From the NCBI GenBank assembly GCA_013204125.1, contig JABMOP010000482.1, forward strand, positions 1-6,118: a stretch of 6,118 bases of DNA, given 5' to 3'. The first letter of the stretch is position 1, and each line of letters starts with the position of its first letter. Position numbers and translations under genes: made by a program. A model generated the notes under the pieces. It made no database searches. It saw nothing but the letters and a program-made list of their open reading frames with translations, and was not told the DNA's origin. This stretch comes from Rhodospirillales bacterium (GTDB lineage: Bacteria > Pseudomonadota > Alphaproteobacteria > Rhodospirillales > UBA2165). Positions 1 to 6,118 of this stretch are shown here, piece after piece.

Positions 1-184
1 CAACGGCGAGAGGGGCGAAATGGAAGCGTTGGCCGCGGCGGCGACGCATTTGGACATACATTCCATGCGGCGCTTGCAATACGCCTTGGATCAGATAAAA
101 GCGCCGCATGGAATGGATGACGAGCCGGTCTCCTTCGATTCCGCCGAAGCCTGCGCCCGGCTCGAAGAACTGATTGGCCAATGA
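1..184 (+). CDS. nagZ: Probable NagZ (beta-N-acetylhexosaminidase), C-terminal fragment
   Basis: Only the last 60 codons are present, read from position 2 to the TGA at 182-184. The family removes N-acetylglucosamine from anhydro-muropeptides in the cytoplasm during peptidoglycan recycling. The visible fragment starts with Asn-Gly followed by an acidic GEMEALAAAA helix and ends in RLEELIG. This resembles the tail of alphaproteobacterial NagZ, where an HCNG motif precedes a helix of the type 'xEMxAVAxA'; the single leading C would fit the last base of the Cys codon of that motif. Catalytic residues lie outside the window, so the call rests on this tail and on context: nagZ commonly sits just upstream of scpA in Alphaproteobacteria. 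The stop overlaps the start of the M50 protease gene (ATGA), which implies co-transcription. Identity is likely but not proven. Confidence 0.7.
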   Translation, partial: NGERGEMEALAAAATHLDIHSMRRLQYALDQIKAPHGMDDEPVSFDSAEACARLEELIGQ

Positions 185-873
185 TGGACGAAAATAACAT
201 TCTGTTTCGCATATCCACCTGGATAGTGCCTTTGTTGCTGGCGGTCCCGTTGCACGAAGCGGCGCATGGATGGGTTGCTTACAAGCTGGGCGATGACACT
301 GCCTACCTTGCCGGGCGCGTTACCTTCAATCCTTTCAAGCATGTGGATTTATTCGGCACTCTTATCATACCGGCTTTGCTTTTGTTTGCGTCGGGCGGGG
401 CCATGATGTTCGGCTATGCGAAGCCGGTACCGGTGAATTTTTGGAATCTTCGTTCCTTTCGCCGCGACATGGTTTTGGTGGCAATCGCCGGCCCGTTTTC
501 AAACTTGTTTTTGGCGGTGGCGTCGGCGGCGCTCTTTCATATTGTGCCAATGGCGCCAAAATTCGCCCAAGCGTGGATTGCTTCGACGCTTTCGGTTTCG
601 ATGCTCATTAATTTGATTCTCTTTTTCTTTAATCTCATTCCTCTGCTGCCGCTCGATGGCGGGCGCGTTTTGACAGCAATTCTGCCGCCTTCCTTGGCCC
701 GCTCCTATGCCCGTTTGGAACGGGCGGGCTTTGCCATTATTCTAGGCGCCTTGTTCCTGTTGCCATGGATCGGCAACCAATTGGGTATGGATTTGCATAT
801 ATTCCGCTGGATCGTTGGTGTTCCGGCATTTGCGACGATGGATTTTATCATCCGCCTGGTAGGGTTTGGCTAA
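181..873 (+). CDS. Site-2 protease family (M50) intramembrane metalloprotease
   Basis: This 230-residue polytopic membrane protein has the hallmarks of a zinc-dependent intramembrane protease. HEAAH at residues 25-29 is the HExxH zinc motif inside the first membrane helix. An AGPFSN stretch at 103-108 and N-x-x-P-x-x-PLDGGR at 151-162 follow, and Asp159 should be the third zinc ligand. The GYAKPVPVN stretch at 78-86 is typical of the compact S2P/M50B subgroup. There is no PDZ or CBS domain, so it is a minimal enzyme rather than an RseP-type sigma-E protease. Family members cut transmembrane segments of regulators, but the substrate here cannot be inferred. ATG 181 overlaps the upstream TGA; a second ATG at 184 would shorten it by one residue. 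No clear Shine-Dalgarno sequence is seen, which fits translational coupling. Its place between nagZ and scpA suggests operon membership, not necessarily a shared function. Confidence 0.93.
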   Translation: MMDENNILFRISTWIVPLLLAVPLHEAAHGWVAYKLGDDTAYLAGRVTFNPFKHVDLFGTLIIPALLLFASGGAMMFGYAKPVPVNFWNLRSFRRDMVLVAIAGPFSNLFLAVASAALFHIVPMAPKFAQAWIASTLSVSMLINLILFFFNLIPLLPLDGGRVLTAILPPSLARSYARLERAGFAIILGALFLLPWIGNQLGMDLHIFRWIVGVPAFATMDFIIRLVGFG

Positions 874-877
874 AGTT

Positions 878-1741
878 ATGAGCGAAAACGACAACAACAT
901 GACCGATGAAGTGATCGTCAAGATGACCGGTGAAACAGTGGTCGATGAATTCGAGGCGGATGCACCGAGCATCCCGATTTCTGACCAAGAGTTGATGGTC
1001 GATGTGGGCGGCTTTGAAGGACCGCTGGACGTGTTGTTGAACCTCGCGCGCAGTCAAAAAGTAGACATCACGCAAATTTCCATATTGGAGCTGGCCGATC
1101 AGTATCTTGTCTGGGTGACCCGAGTACGCCGCACCAATTTAGAGCTGGCGGCGGATTATCTGGTCATGGCGGCGTGGCTCGCCTATTTAAAATCAAGGCT
1201 GTTGTTACCAGAATTGTCCGATGGCGATGAGCCGAGCGGCGAAGAACTGGCCGCTGCGCTGGCCTATCAAATGCGCCGCCTTGAATCGATGCAGGAAGTT
1301 GGCGAGCGGCTGATGGCAAGGCCGAGGAAGGGTCAAGATTTTTACCCGCGCGGCGCCCCGGAAAAATTCGGCTATACCGCCACTTCCATTTTTGAAGTCA
1401 GCCTCTTCGATCTTTTAAGCGCCTATGGCGAACATACACTGCGATCAAACATTCACACCCTCAGGATCGAACCTTCGGATCTCTTTTCACCCGAAGACGC
1501 TGTTCTATTCATGACCCGGATGCTGGGTGAAATGCCCGACTGGACGAATTTGGTTCAGTATCTCCCGATCGAGCTTAAGGACGATCTGGTCAGCCGCTCG
1601 GCGCTGGCATCTACCTTGGTCGCGGCGCTGCAACTCACCAAAGAGGGCAAATTGCGTATGCGCCAGAGCGAAATGTTTGGACCAATATACGTGAACGCCG
1701 GCAACGCCGAGCGGGCAACAACAGGCGAGAAATTTGAATGA
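878..1741 (+). CDS. scpA: Segregation and condensation protein A (kleisin)
   Basis: ScpA is the kleisin that bridges the SMC ATPase heads and, with ScpB, forms the bacterial condensin that organises and segregates chromosomes in the cytoplasm. From the ATG at 878 it has 287 residues. The N-terminal SMC-neck-binding domain begins near residue 41 with VDVGGFEGPLDVLL, followed by ISILELADQYL and then YLVMAAWLAYLKSRLLLP at about 94-111, all diagnostic. The C-terminal winged helix ends near the stop with KLRMRQSEMFGPIYV. The first 40 residues are acidic and poorly conserved, so they do not fix the start. A TTG at 866 would add four residues and overlap the protease gene by 8 bp; ATG 899 is a third option. 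None has a good Shine-Dalgarno sequence: AGGG at 861-864 is 13 bases from 878. I prefer the ATG at 878, four bases after the upstream stop. Confidence 0.95.
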   Translation: MSENDNNMTDEVIVKMTGETVVDEFEADAPSIPISDQELMVDVGGFEGPLDVLLNLARSQKVDITQISILELADQYLVWVTRVRRTNLELAADYLVMAAWLAYLKSRLLLPELSDGDEPSGEELAAALAYQMRRLESMQEVGERLMARPRKGQDFYPRGAPEKFGYTATSIFEVSLFDLLSAYGEHTLRSNIHTLRIEPSDLFSPEDAVLFMTRMLGEMPDWTNLVQYLPIELKDDLVSRSALASTLVAALQLTKEGKLRMRQSEMFGPIYVNAGNAERATTGEKFE

Positions 1742-2430
1742 GCGACATCGACGGCCATCATCTTAGATTATTGGAAGCCTTGATCTTCGCTTCATCCGAT
1801 CCTGTGCCCTTATCGATTATGGCAGATCGATTGCCCGATGGTGCGGATTTGGAGGCGCTGATTGAGGCTCTCCGCGATCACTATGCCGAACGCGGGGTTA
1901 ATTTTCAGAAAATTGGTAAAGGCTGGGCATTTAGAACGGCACATGATCTCGCCCAACAATTGACGGTCGAGCGCAAGGCGACCAGAAAGCTTTCCCGGGC
2001 GGCGGTGGAAACCTTGTCGATCGTTGCTTATCATCAGCCGGTAACGCGCGCCGAGGTCGAGGAAATTCGCGGCGTCGGTTTGAGCAAGGGCACGATGGAC
2101 GTTTTGTTCGAAGCCGGATGGATTCGCCCGCGCGGCAGGCGCCGGACACCCGGCAGGCCAGTGACCTGGGGCACTACCGAGGAATTTTTAGATCACTTCG
2201 CTTTGGAAAGCCTGGACGATTTGCCGGGTCAGGAAGATTTGAAGGCTGCCGGGCTTTTGGACAAGCGGCCGGCTGTACAGACCTTGGGTACACGGGCGCT
2301 CCCCTTTCCGATGTCGTCCAATGATGATGAGGAGGGGGCGGGTGAAGAGGACGATGAAGATGATTTTTCCGATATCGAGCCTCTCGATCCGGACGACGGT
2401 GACCAACTGGCCGAAGCCAACTCGGATTAG
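1738..2430 (+). CDS. scpB: Segregation and condensation protein B (winged-helix kite subunit)
   Basis: ScpB dimers bind the middle of ScpA in the SMC-ScpAB complex. The 230-residue product has two winged-helix domains at about 8-80 and 86-165. Diagnostic stretches are LSIVAYHQPVTRAEVEEIRGV (93-113), the GRPVTWGTTEEFLDHF block (139-154) and the SLDDLP segment. Beyond residue 195 the protein is a disordered acidic tail with 17 Asp/Glu between residues 196 and 222; such tails are variable in this family. The ATG start overlaps the scpA TGA by four bases, so the two are translationally coupled and expected in fixed proportion. The acidic tail produces long shadow frames on the reverse strand (about 2174-2518), rich in His, Pro and Ser, that should not be taken for genes. 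Confidence 0.96.
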   Translation: MSDIDGHHLRLLEALIFASSDPVPLSIMADRLPDGADLEALIEALRDHYAERGVNFQKIGKGWAFRTAHDLAQQLTVERKATRKLSRAAVETLSIVAYHQPVTRAEVEEIRGVGLSKGTMDVLFEAGWIRPRGRRRTPGRPVTWGTTEEFLDHFALESLDDLPGQEDLKAAGLLDKRPAVQTLGTRALPFPMSSNDDEEGAGEEDDEDDFSDIEPLDPDDGDQLAEANSD

Positions 2431-2434
2431 GTGA
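2429..2434 (+). promoter_or_regulatory. Ribosome binding site for the glycosyltransferase-like gene
   Basis: AGGTGA overlaps the scpB stop codon (TAG at 2428-2430) and matches part of the 16S anti-Shine-Dalgarno complement. It lies 3 bases before the ATG at 2438. It supports that start and close coupling to scpB translation. Confidence 0.5.
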
Positions 2435-2437
2435 CAG

Positions 2438-3583
2438 ATGGCGAGAGTTGATGTGTTCCTGACCGTATGGGGTGAGCACTTCGTCAATAAATTCCTTGAA
2501 TATTCGCTGGTCAGTCAACTTTCGCCGGGCAATATACCGGCCGCCGCCCGCGAAGCCGATTTATATTTTCACATCTATACGGACCGGGCCTCGGAGCCCT
2601 ATTTTTATCCCGCTATCGCGGCGCTCAAATCCGAAGCCGAAGTCGAATTTTTATTTTTCGAAGATATTTTGTACCGCGAAGGCACCTTGGCCAATGCCGT
2701 GCAAAATTCCGATCCGGCGACGATAAAGCATAATGTTCAGCGCATCACATCGCATGATCTAATCGAAAAATCGGATTTAAACAATGCATCGGCTTTGGTG
2801 CTTTTAGATTCGGATTTTATTTTTTCGGAAGGTTCTTGGGCTGCGATGATCGAACGCTTTCAGGGCGGTGCAAAAGCTATCTGCGCGATGTTTATGCGTC
2901 TGGCCGAAGAAGGCGCGCGTGGGCGCCTTGAGGACGCGCTGCCGGGAGGTATTCAAGCCCGCGAATTGGTTAAAATAGGTTTGCAGGCGATGCATCCGAT
3001 TGCCGAGCGGATGTTCATAGATGCAGAGCCGTTTTCCATCTATCCGTCACAAATCAATTGGCGCGCCGGCGAGCACGGCTTTATTTCCCATTGCTATTTC
3101 CCTCATCCGTTGCTGGTGGCACCGAAGCGCGGTGGCGGCGGCTATTCGAGCACCATGGATTATGAATACGCGCTGCGTGCGGTGTCCAACGACAACGATA
3201 TTTATCTTTGCCCAAATTCAGACGAATTGCTCATTTGCAAAATGTCCCCCGGGGCTTATCTGAGTGATCTGGAGGTTGGATCCCCTCCAAGTATCAGCCA
3301 GATTGCGCAATTTGCGATCAATAATACCAACCGCCGCCATCATTTATTTTTTTCACAGCCGGTCCGCTATGTTGCCGGCGGCGATGACGCGATGTGGGCT
3401 TCGGTTGAGGCGGATGCCCAAAAATTTATCGGTGCCGTCGACAGTGCTATTGAATTGATGCTTGCGGGGGCCGCGCCCGGCGATGCGCGTAACCTGGTTC
3501 GTCTCAAATCTTATCTTGGTCCGATCGAAGATTTTATGTCGCCGCAGACGCAGTCGAGATTGAGCGGCATTCTGCCTAGATAA
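2438..3583 (+). CDS. Putative glycosyltransferase-like protein (GT-A-like fold), family uncertain
   Basis: This 381-residue soluble protein has no signal peptide or membrane segment. The N-terminus (VDVFLTVWGEHFVNKFLEYS, then LVSQLSPGNIP) has the short beta-strand pattern of a nucleotide-sugar-binding domain. The segment at 118-131 (SALVLLDSDFIFSE) places an Asp-Ser-Asp at 124-126 after a hydrophobic strand, the position and form of the DxD metal/nucleotide-sugar motif of GT-A enzymes. A GFISHCYFPHPLLVAPK stretch at 214-230 and DYEYALRA at 241-248 look conserved and could shape the active site. Donor, acceptor and product cannot be inferred. I do not recognise a named family; similar WGE...PGNIPA proteins occur, to my recollection, near polysaccharide genes in Rhodospirillales. 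It lies 7 bp after scpB, so it is probably in the same transcript, and its stop overlaps the next possible ATG. An AT-rich stretch at 2641-2820 (about 41% GC by hand count) is below its neighbours. Confidence 0.6.
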   Translation: MARVDVFLTVWGEHFVNKFLEYSLVSQLSPGNIPAAAREADLYFHIYTDRASEPYFYPAIAALKSEAEVEFLFFEDILYREGTLANAVQNSDPATIKHNVQRITSHDLIEKSDLNNASALVLLDSDFIFSEGSWAAMIERFQGGAKAICAMFMRLAEEGARGRLEDALPGGIQARELVKIGLQAMHPIAERMFIDAEPFSIYPSQINWRAGEHGFISHCYFPHPLLVAPKRGGGGYSSTMDYEYALRAVSNDNDIYLCPNSDELLICKMSPGAYLSDLEVGSPPSISQIAQFAINNTNRRHHLFFSQPVRYVAGGDDAMWASVEADAQKFIGAVDSAIELMLAGAAPGDARNLVRLKSYLGPIEDFMSPQTQSRLSGILPR

Positions 3584-3613
3584 TGCTTCTTATCGCCCGT
3601 TTTTTTACGGCTC

Positions 3614-3639
3614 ATTTCCATTGCGCCCAAATTTCCATT
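3614..3639 (+). repeat. Short direct repeat ATTTCCATT x2 upstream of the rhodanese gene
   Basis: ATTTCCATT occurs at 3614-3622 and again at 3631-3639, 17 bp apart start to start, within the 98-bp gap before the rhodanese start. A weak sigma70-like pair overlaps it: TTTCCA (3615-3620) and TAAGAT (3639-3644), spaced 18 bp. It could be an operator or a promoter for the rhodanese gene, or chance in AT-rich DNA. Confidence 0.25.
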
Positions 3640-3670
3640 AAGATCGCCTCTGGCGAAATATTAGCGCACG

Positions 3671-3678
3671 AGGGAAGG
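3671..3678 (+). promoter_or_regulatory. Ribosome binding site that fixes the rhodanese start
   Basis: AGGGAAGG, preceded by G, lies 3 bases before the ATG at 3682; the GAGG part at 3670-3673 is 8 bases from it. It is the strongest Shine-Dalgarno-like run in the area and favours 3682 over the in-frame ATG at 3583. Confidence 0.6.
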
Positions 3679-3681
3679 CGC

Positions 3682-4029
3682 ATGGTCGATCAGTTAATGG
3701 AAGCCGAAGCAAAATCGGTAGCCGAGTGGCATGCTGCCGGTGAAGTGGTGCTCGTTGATGTGCGCGAGGTGAGCGAATATTCGTACGAGCATATCGCGGG
3801 ATCGTTCTTATTGCCGCTGTCATTTTTGGACACCGAGCTATTTCCAATATTGGGCAAAAAAATTGTGATCATCTGTCAGATCGGAAAACGCGCCGCGGCG
3901 GCGCAGAAACAATTGGCGGAAGCGGGCATAACGGACACCGTTTGCCTGGTCGGCGGGATCGATGCGTGGCGCGAAGCCGAACTGGAATTGGAAGGCACCC
4001 GCTACGAAGAAGCCGATTACTCGATCTAA
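3682..4029 (+). CDS. Single-domain rhodanese-like protein
   Basis: The product is 115 residues, the usual size of a stand-alone rhodanese domain. Such proteins carry sulfane sulfur on a catalytic cysteine as a persulfide and act in sulfur transfer or detoxification in the cytoplasm. Visible elements are VLVDVREVSEY (23-33), EHIAGS (36-41), the active-site loop CQIGKR at 65-70 with catalytic Cys65 and Arg70, and the closing GGIDAW at 91-96. All key residues are present, so it should be active; the physiological acceptor is unknown. The reading frame is open back to an ATG at 3583 that overlaps the upstream stop (TAATG). However, the extra 33 residues are not rhodanese-like, and a good ribosome binding site precedes 3682. 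It could be co-transcribed with the glycosyltransferase-like gene or have its own promoter in the 98-bp gap. Confidence 0.93.
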   Translation: MVDQLMEAEAKSVAEWHAAGEVVLVDVREVSEYSYEHIAGSFLLPLSFLDTELFPILGKKIVIICQIGKRAAAAQKQLAEAGITDTVCLVGGIDAWREAELELEGTRYEEADYSI

Positions 4030-4101
4030 GAAATTTTAAGCGCGTCGACTTTAATTCGTTATCAGACGTTACGCGGGCGTCCAGCCTCGGGCGCAGGTCT
4101 C

Positions 4102-4107
4102 AGAGGA
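4102..4107 (+). promoter_or_regulatory. Ribosome binding site supporting the TTG start of the MFS gene
   Basis: AGAGGA sits 6 bases upstream of TTG 4114. The first in-frame ATG would fall at residue 35, inside the first membrane helix, so this site and the TTG together define the start. Confidence 0.6.
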
Positions 4108-4113
4108 ATAAAT

Positions 4114-5364
4114 TTGGCAGACACCCAAAATATCGGCGCCGGCCCTCGCCTTCGCTCGGCTCCTTTGCAGTTGTTGTCGGAAAGGGACTTTCGGCGCGTC
4201 TGGTTTGCCGGTGCGATGTCGGGGATCATGCGTTGGCTCGACGTATTGGCGGTCAGCGTCTATGTGCTGCAGGAAACGGGCTCGGCGTTCTATGTTGCCT
4301 TGACCTTGTTCGTGCGCATTATCCCGATGTTTTTTTTCGGTGCCGTGGCGGGTGCCATTGCCGAACGGGTGGACCGAAAGAAGCTGCTGATCATGAGTAT
4401 TCTTTTCCTCGCCTGTATCTATGGCATTTTGTTCTGGCTGGCTTACACCGGGGCAATCCAGGTCTGGCAATTGGGCATCGTGGTCTTTTTCAGCGGCATG
4501 TTCTGGACTTTGGAGCTGCCAATTCGCCGCACCATGATCGCGGAAATTGCCGGGATTGAACGTATCGGGGCGACCATGGGCCTCGAATCTTCGACCACCA
4601 ATTTCACCCGCATGTTGGGGCCGTTGCTGGGCGGGTTTTTGTTTGAACTTTACGGCCTGCCGGGGACTTTGGTCTTGGGCGCCGGCCTCTATTTGCTGGC
4701 GGCAATTGCTTTGTTGCCGGTTGAATATGCCAGCCTGCCGTCGTCGGAACGTCCTTCCATTCTTACCAACCTAATTGAAGGCTTCCAATTCGTTCGTTCC
4801 AGCCGCCCTGTTATGGCGACCTTGGCGATTACACTGGTCTTGAACCTGTTTGGTTTTTCCTTTGTGTCGATGATCCCTGTGATCGCCAAACAAGAGCTGG
4901 GCCTCAGCCCTTTTCCCACCGGCGTTTTGATGTCGGCGGAAGGCTGCGGCGCCTTTGTCGGCGCCTTGCTGATTGCCTTTTATGCCCAACCGGGACGTTT
5001 CCACCAAATATATTTGGTCGGATCAGCCATCTATCTGGTCTGCATCATGGCGTTTGCGACTTCGGGAGCATTTGGGCTCTCGGCTATTTTTTTGTGGCTT
5101 GCGGGGTTCGGCGTTGCCGGCTTTGCGTCGATGCAGTCGGCTTTGATTATCGCCAATTCGCCGCCGGAAATACGCAACCGCACGATGGGTGTTTTGACCA
5201 TGTGCATCGGTATTGGCCCGCTTGGCATCCTAGTTGTCGGCACCTTGGCGGAGAATTTTGGCGCCGCTACCGGTGTCTTGATAAATTCCGGTACTGGCTT
5301 GATAGCGCTCATTGTCTGCGCCATCCTGTGGCCGGAAATGAGGCGTCTGAGGGCCACCGAATAG
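4114..5364 (+). CDS. MFS transporter, EntS-like / MFS_3-type exporter
   Basis: This 416-residue inner-membrane protein has about 12 hydrophobic helices (first near 28-50, last near 385-407) and a central cytoplasmic loop at about 204-232. The motif between helices 2 and 3, GAVAGAIAERVDRKK (76-90), is the MFS signature A with Asp87. A related stretch in the second half, PPEIRNRTMGVLTM (350-363), precedes helix 11. The layout and the LESSTTNFTRMLGPLLGGFL segment around helix 5 resemble the MFS_3/EntS branch, which contains drug and siderophore exporters driven by proton gradient. Substrate cannot be told from sequence. Translation begins at TTG with a good ribosome binding site. An 84-bp gap separates it from the rhodanese gene; I see no convincing promoter or terminator there, so read-through is possible. 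It interrupts the usual scpB-tatA order together with the two preceding genes. Confidence 0.9.
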   Translation: MADTQNIGAGPRLRSAPLQLLSERDFRRVWFAGAMSGIMRWLDVLAVSVYVLQETGSAFYVALTLFVRIIPMFFFGAVAGAIAERVDRKKLLIMSILFLACIYGILFWLAYTGAIQVWQLGIVVFFSGMFWTLELPIRRTMIAEIAGIERIGATMGLESSTTNFTRMLGPLLGGFLFELYGLPGTLVLGAGLYLLAAIALLPVEYASLPSSERPSILTNLIEGFQFVRSSRPVMATLAITLVLNLFGFSFVSMIPVIAKQELGLSPFPTGVLMSAEGCGAFVGALLIAFYAQPGRFHQIYLVGSAIYLVCIMAFATSGAFGLSAIFLWLAGFGVAGFASMQSALIIANSPPEIRNRTMGVLTMCIGIGPLGILVVGTLAENFGAATGVLINSGTGLIALIVCAILWPEMRRLRATE

Positions 5365-5379
5365 GGCCAATGTTGCCCT
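5363..5379 (+). terminator. Weak hairpin at the end of the MFS gene
   Basis: AGGGC and GCCCT form a 5-bp stem around a 7-base loop overlapping the MFS stop codon (5362-5364). No T-run follows, so it is a poor intrinsic terminator; at most it may slow polymerase or stabilise the mRNA end. It also overlaps the candidate tatA -35 box. Confidence 0.2.
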
Positions 5380-5401
5380 CAAACGGCTAAACTGCCATTA
5401 T
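5373..5401 (+). promoter_or_regulatory. Candidate sigma70-type promoter for tatAB
   Basis: TTGCCC (5373-5378) and CATTAT (5396-5401) are spaced exactly 17 bp, each matching four of six consensus positions. Transcription would begin near 5408, giving a leader of about 34 bases with a GAGAG Shine-Dalgarno-like run at 5428-5432, 9 bases before the tatA ATG. It lies in the 77-bp gap after the MFS gene, where a separate promoter would be expected. Sequence evidence only. Confidence 0.4.
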
Positions 5402-5441
5402 GCGCCCAACTTCAGCTAAGCATTTATGAGAGAACAAAAAA

Positions 5442-5678
5442 ATGGGTAGTTTCAGCATCTGGCATTGGCTTATCGTGTTGGTCGTTGTTTTGGTTCTCTT
5501 CGGCGGGAAAGGTAAAATTTCGCAGCTCATGGGCGATTTCGGCAAAGGCCTTAAATCATTCAAGAAGGGCATGAAAGAAGAAGCCGCTGTCGAAGACGAC
5601 ACCACTCAGACACGATCCGAAAGCTCGGTAACCGATGCCTCCAAGGACGAAGAAAAAAAGCCTGCCGAGCAGGCGTGA
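5442..5678 (+). CDS. tatA: Twin-arginine translocase subunit TatA
   Basis: TatA multimerises in the inner membrane to form the passage for folded proteins with twin-arginine signal peptides, recruited by TatBC. The 78-residue product has the standard plan: a short periplasmic N-terminus (MGSFSIWHW), one membrane helix at about 6-21 ending in the conserved Phe-Gly hinge (20-21), an amphipathic helix (GKISQLMGDFGKGLKSFKKGM, 24-44) and a charged, disordered C-terminal tail. The GSFSIWHWLIVL and KSFKKGM segments are typical of alphaproteobacterial TatA. The ATG is preceded by an A-run and a GAGAG element at 5428-5432. tatB follows after 26 bp. A GC-rich hairpin covers the stop codon region and may influence the relative amounts of TatA and TatB. 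Confidence 0.97.
   Translation: MGSFSIWHWLIVLVVVLVLFGGKGKISQLMGDFGKGLKSFKKGMKEEAAVEDDTTQTRSESSVTDASKDEEKKPAEQA
5660..5674 (+). terminator. Hairpin at the tatA/tatB junction (possible attenuator or mRNA-stabilising stem)
   Basis: GCCTGC-CGA-GCAGGC is a perfect 6-bp GC-rich stem with a 3-base loop. It has an A-run on its 5' side and GTGATTTATTTCTCTT on its 3' side, and the tatA TGA is at 5676-5678. The shape is that of a weak intrinsic terminator, although the T-run is interrupted. As tatB follows at once, partial termination or protection of the tatA mRNA end is more plausible than a full stop. Confidence 0.4.
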
Positions 5679-5704
5679 TTTATTTCTCTTCGGTCTAGAT
5701 AATA

Positions 5705-6118
<414 letters not shown>

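Noticed and set aside
2174..2518. Long reverse-strand open frames opposite the scpB 3' end
   Set aside because: They mirror the GAT/GAG-rich acidic tail of scpB, giving His, Pro and Ser-rich low-complexity translations with no domain character.
3597..3610. CCGT-TTTTTT-ACGG as a terminator after the glycosyltransferase-like gene
   Set aside because: The stem is only 4 bp and the T-run is in the loop, not after the stem, so it does not fit an intrinsic terminator on the + strand.
3583..3681. N-terminal extension of the rhodanese from ATG 3583
   Set aside because: The 33 residues do not match a rhodanese domain or a convincing signal peptide, and a strong Shine-Dalgarno precedes ATG 3682. Kept only as an open question.
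4069..4470. A 133-codon reverse frame under the MFS 5' end
   Set aside because: Hydrophilic, low-complexity translation antisense to a clear transporter gene; no ribosome site or domain seen.
3942..4559. A 205-codon forward frame spanning the rhodanese end and MFS start
   Set aside because: It lies in another frame over two well-supported genes, is rich in Arg/Gly/Cys/His as shadow frames are, and has no recognisable motif.

Overview
This window reads as chromosomal sequence from an alphaproteobacterium, most likely Rhodospirillales or a relative. The evidence is gene order and protein style. A nagZ-like 3' end, scpA, scpB, tatA and tatB lie on one strand in the order nagZ-scpA-scpB-tatA-tatB, which is common in Alphaproteobacteria. 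ScpA, ScpB, TatA and TatB all carry alphaproteobacterial-type motifs. Base composition is moderate, roughly mid-50s percent GC by eye. All recognisable genes are on the + strand and packed tightly. I see no RNA gene, IS element, integrase or CRISPR array.

Layout. Positions 1-184 hold the last 60 codons of a probable nagZ (cell-wall recycling beta-N-acetylhexosaminidase). Its stop overlaps the start of a 230-residue M50-family site-2-type membrane protease (181-873). scpA (878-1741) and scpB (1738-2430) follow, with ATGA overlaps at 181-184 and 1738-1741; together they encode the kleisin and winged-helix subunits of the SMC-ScpAB chromosome-organising complex. The usual order is then interrupted by three genes: a 381-residue protein resembling a GT-A-type glycosyltransferase of uncertain family (2438-3583), a single-domain rhodanese (3682-4029) and a 12-TM MFS exporter (TTG start, 4114-5364). 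The conserved order resumes with tatA (5442-5678) and the 5' part of tatB (from 5705, running off the window end). These encode the membrane components of twin-arginine protein export.

Regulation and joints. Most junctions overlap or are a few bases apart, which suggests one long transcript with translational coupling from nagZ through the glycosyltransferase-like gene. The larger gaps are 98 bp (before the rhodanese), 84 bp (before the MFS gene) and 77 bp (before tatA). They are the natural places for internal promoters. The best candidate is a sigma70-like box pair with 17-bp spacing in front of tatA. A GC-rich hairpin sits exactly over the tatA stop codon, and tatB has no visible Shine-Dalgarno sequence; together these could keep TatA in excess over TatB.

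Overall this is mostly a conserved housekeeping neighbourhood. I do not find a clear new defence or mobile system. The parts most worth a second look are the glycosyltransferase-like gene and its two companions inserted between scpB and tatA, the M50 protease inserted between nagZ and scpA, the tatA/tatB junction hairpin, and the GAGCCT tandem repeat encoding an (Glu-Pro)n tail in TatB at which the window ends.
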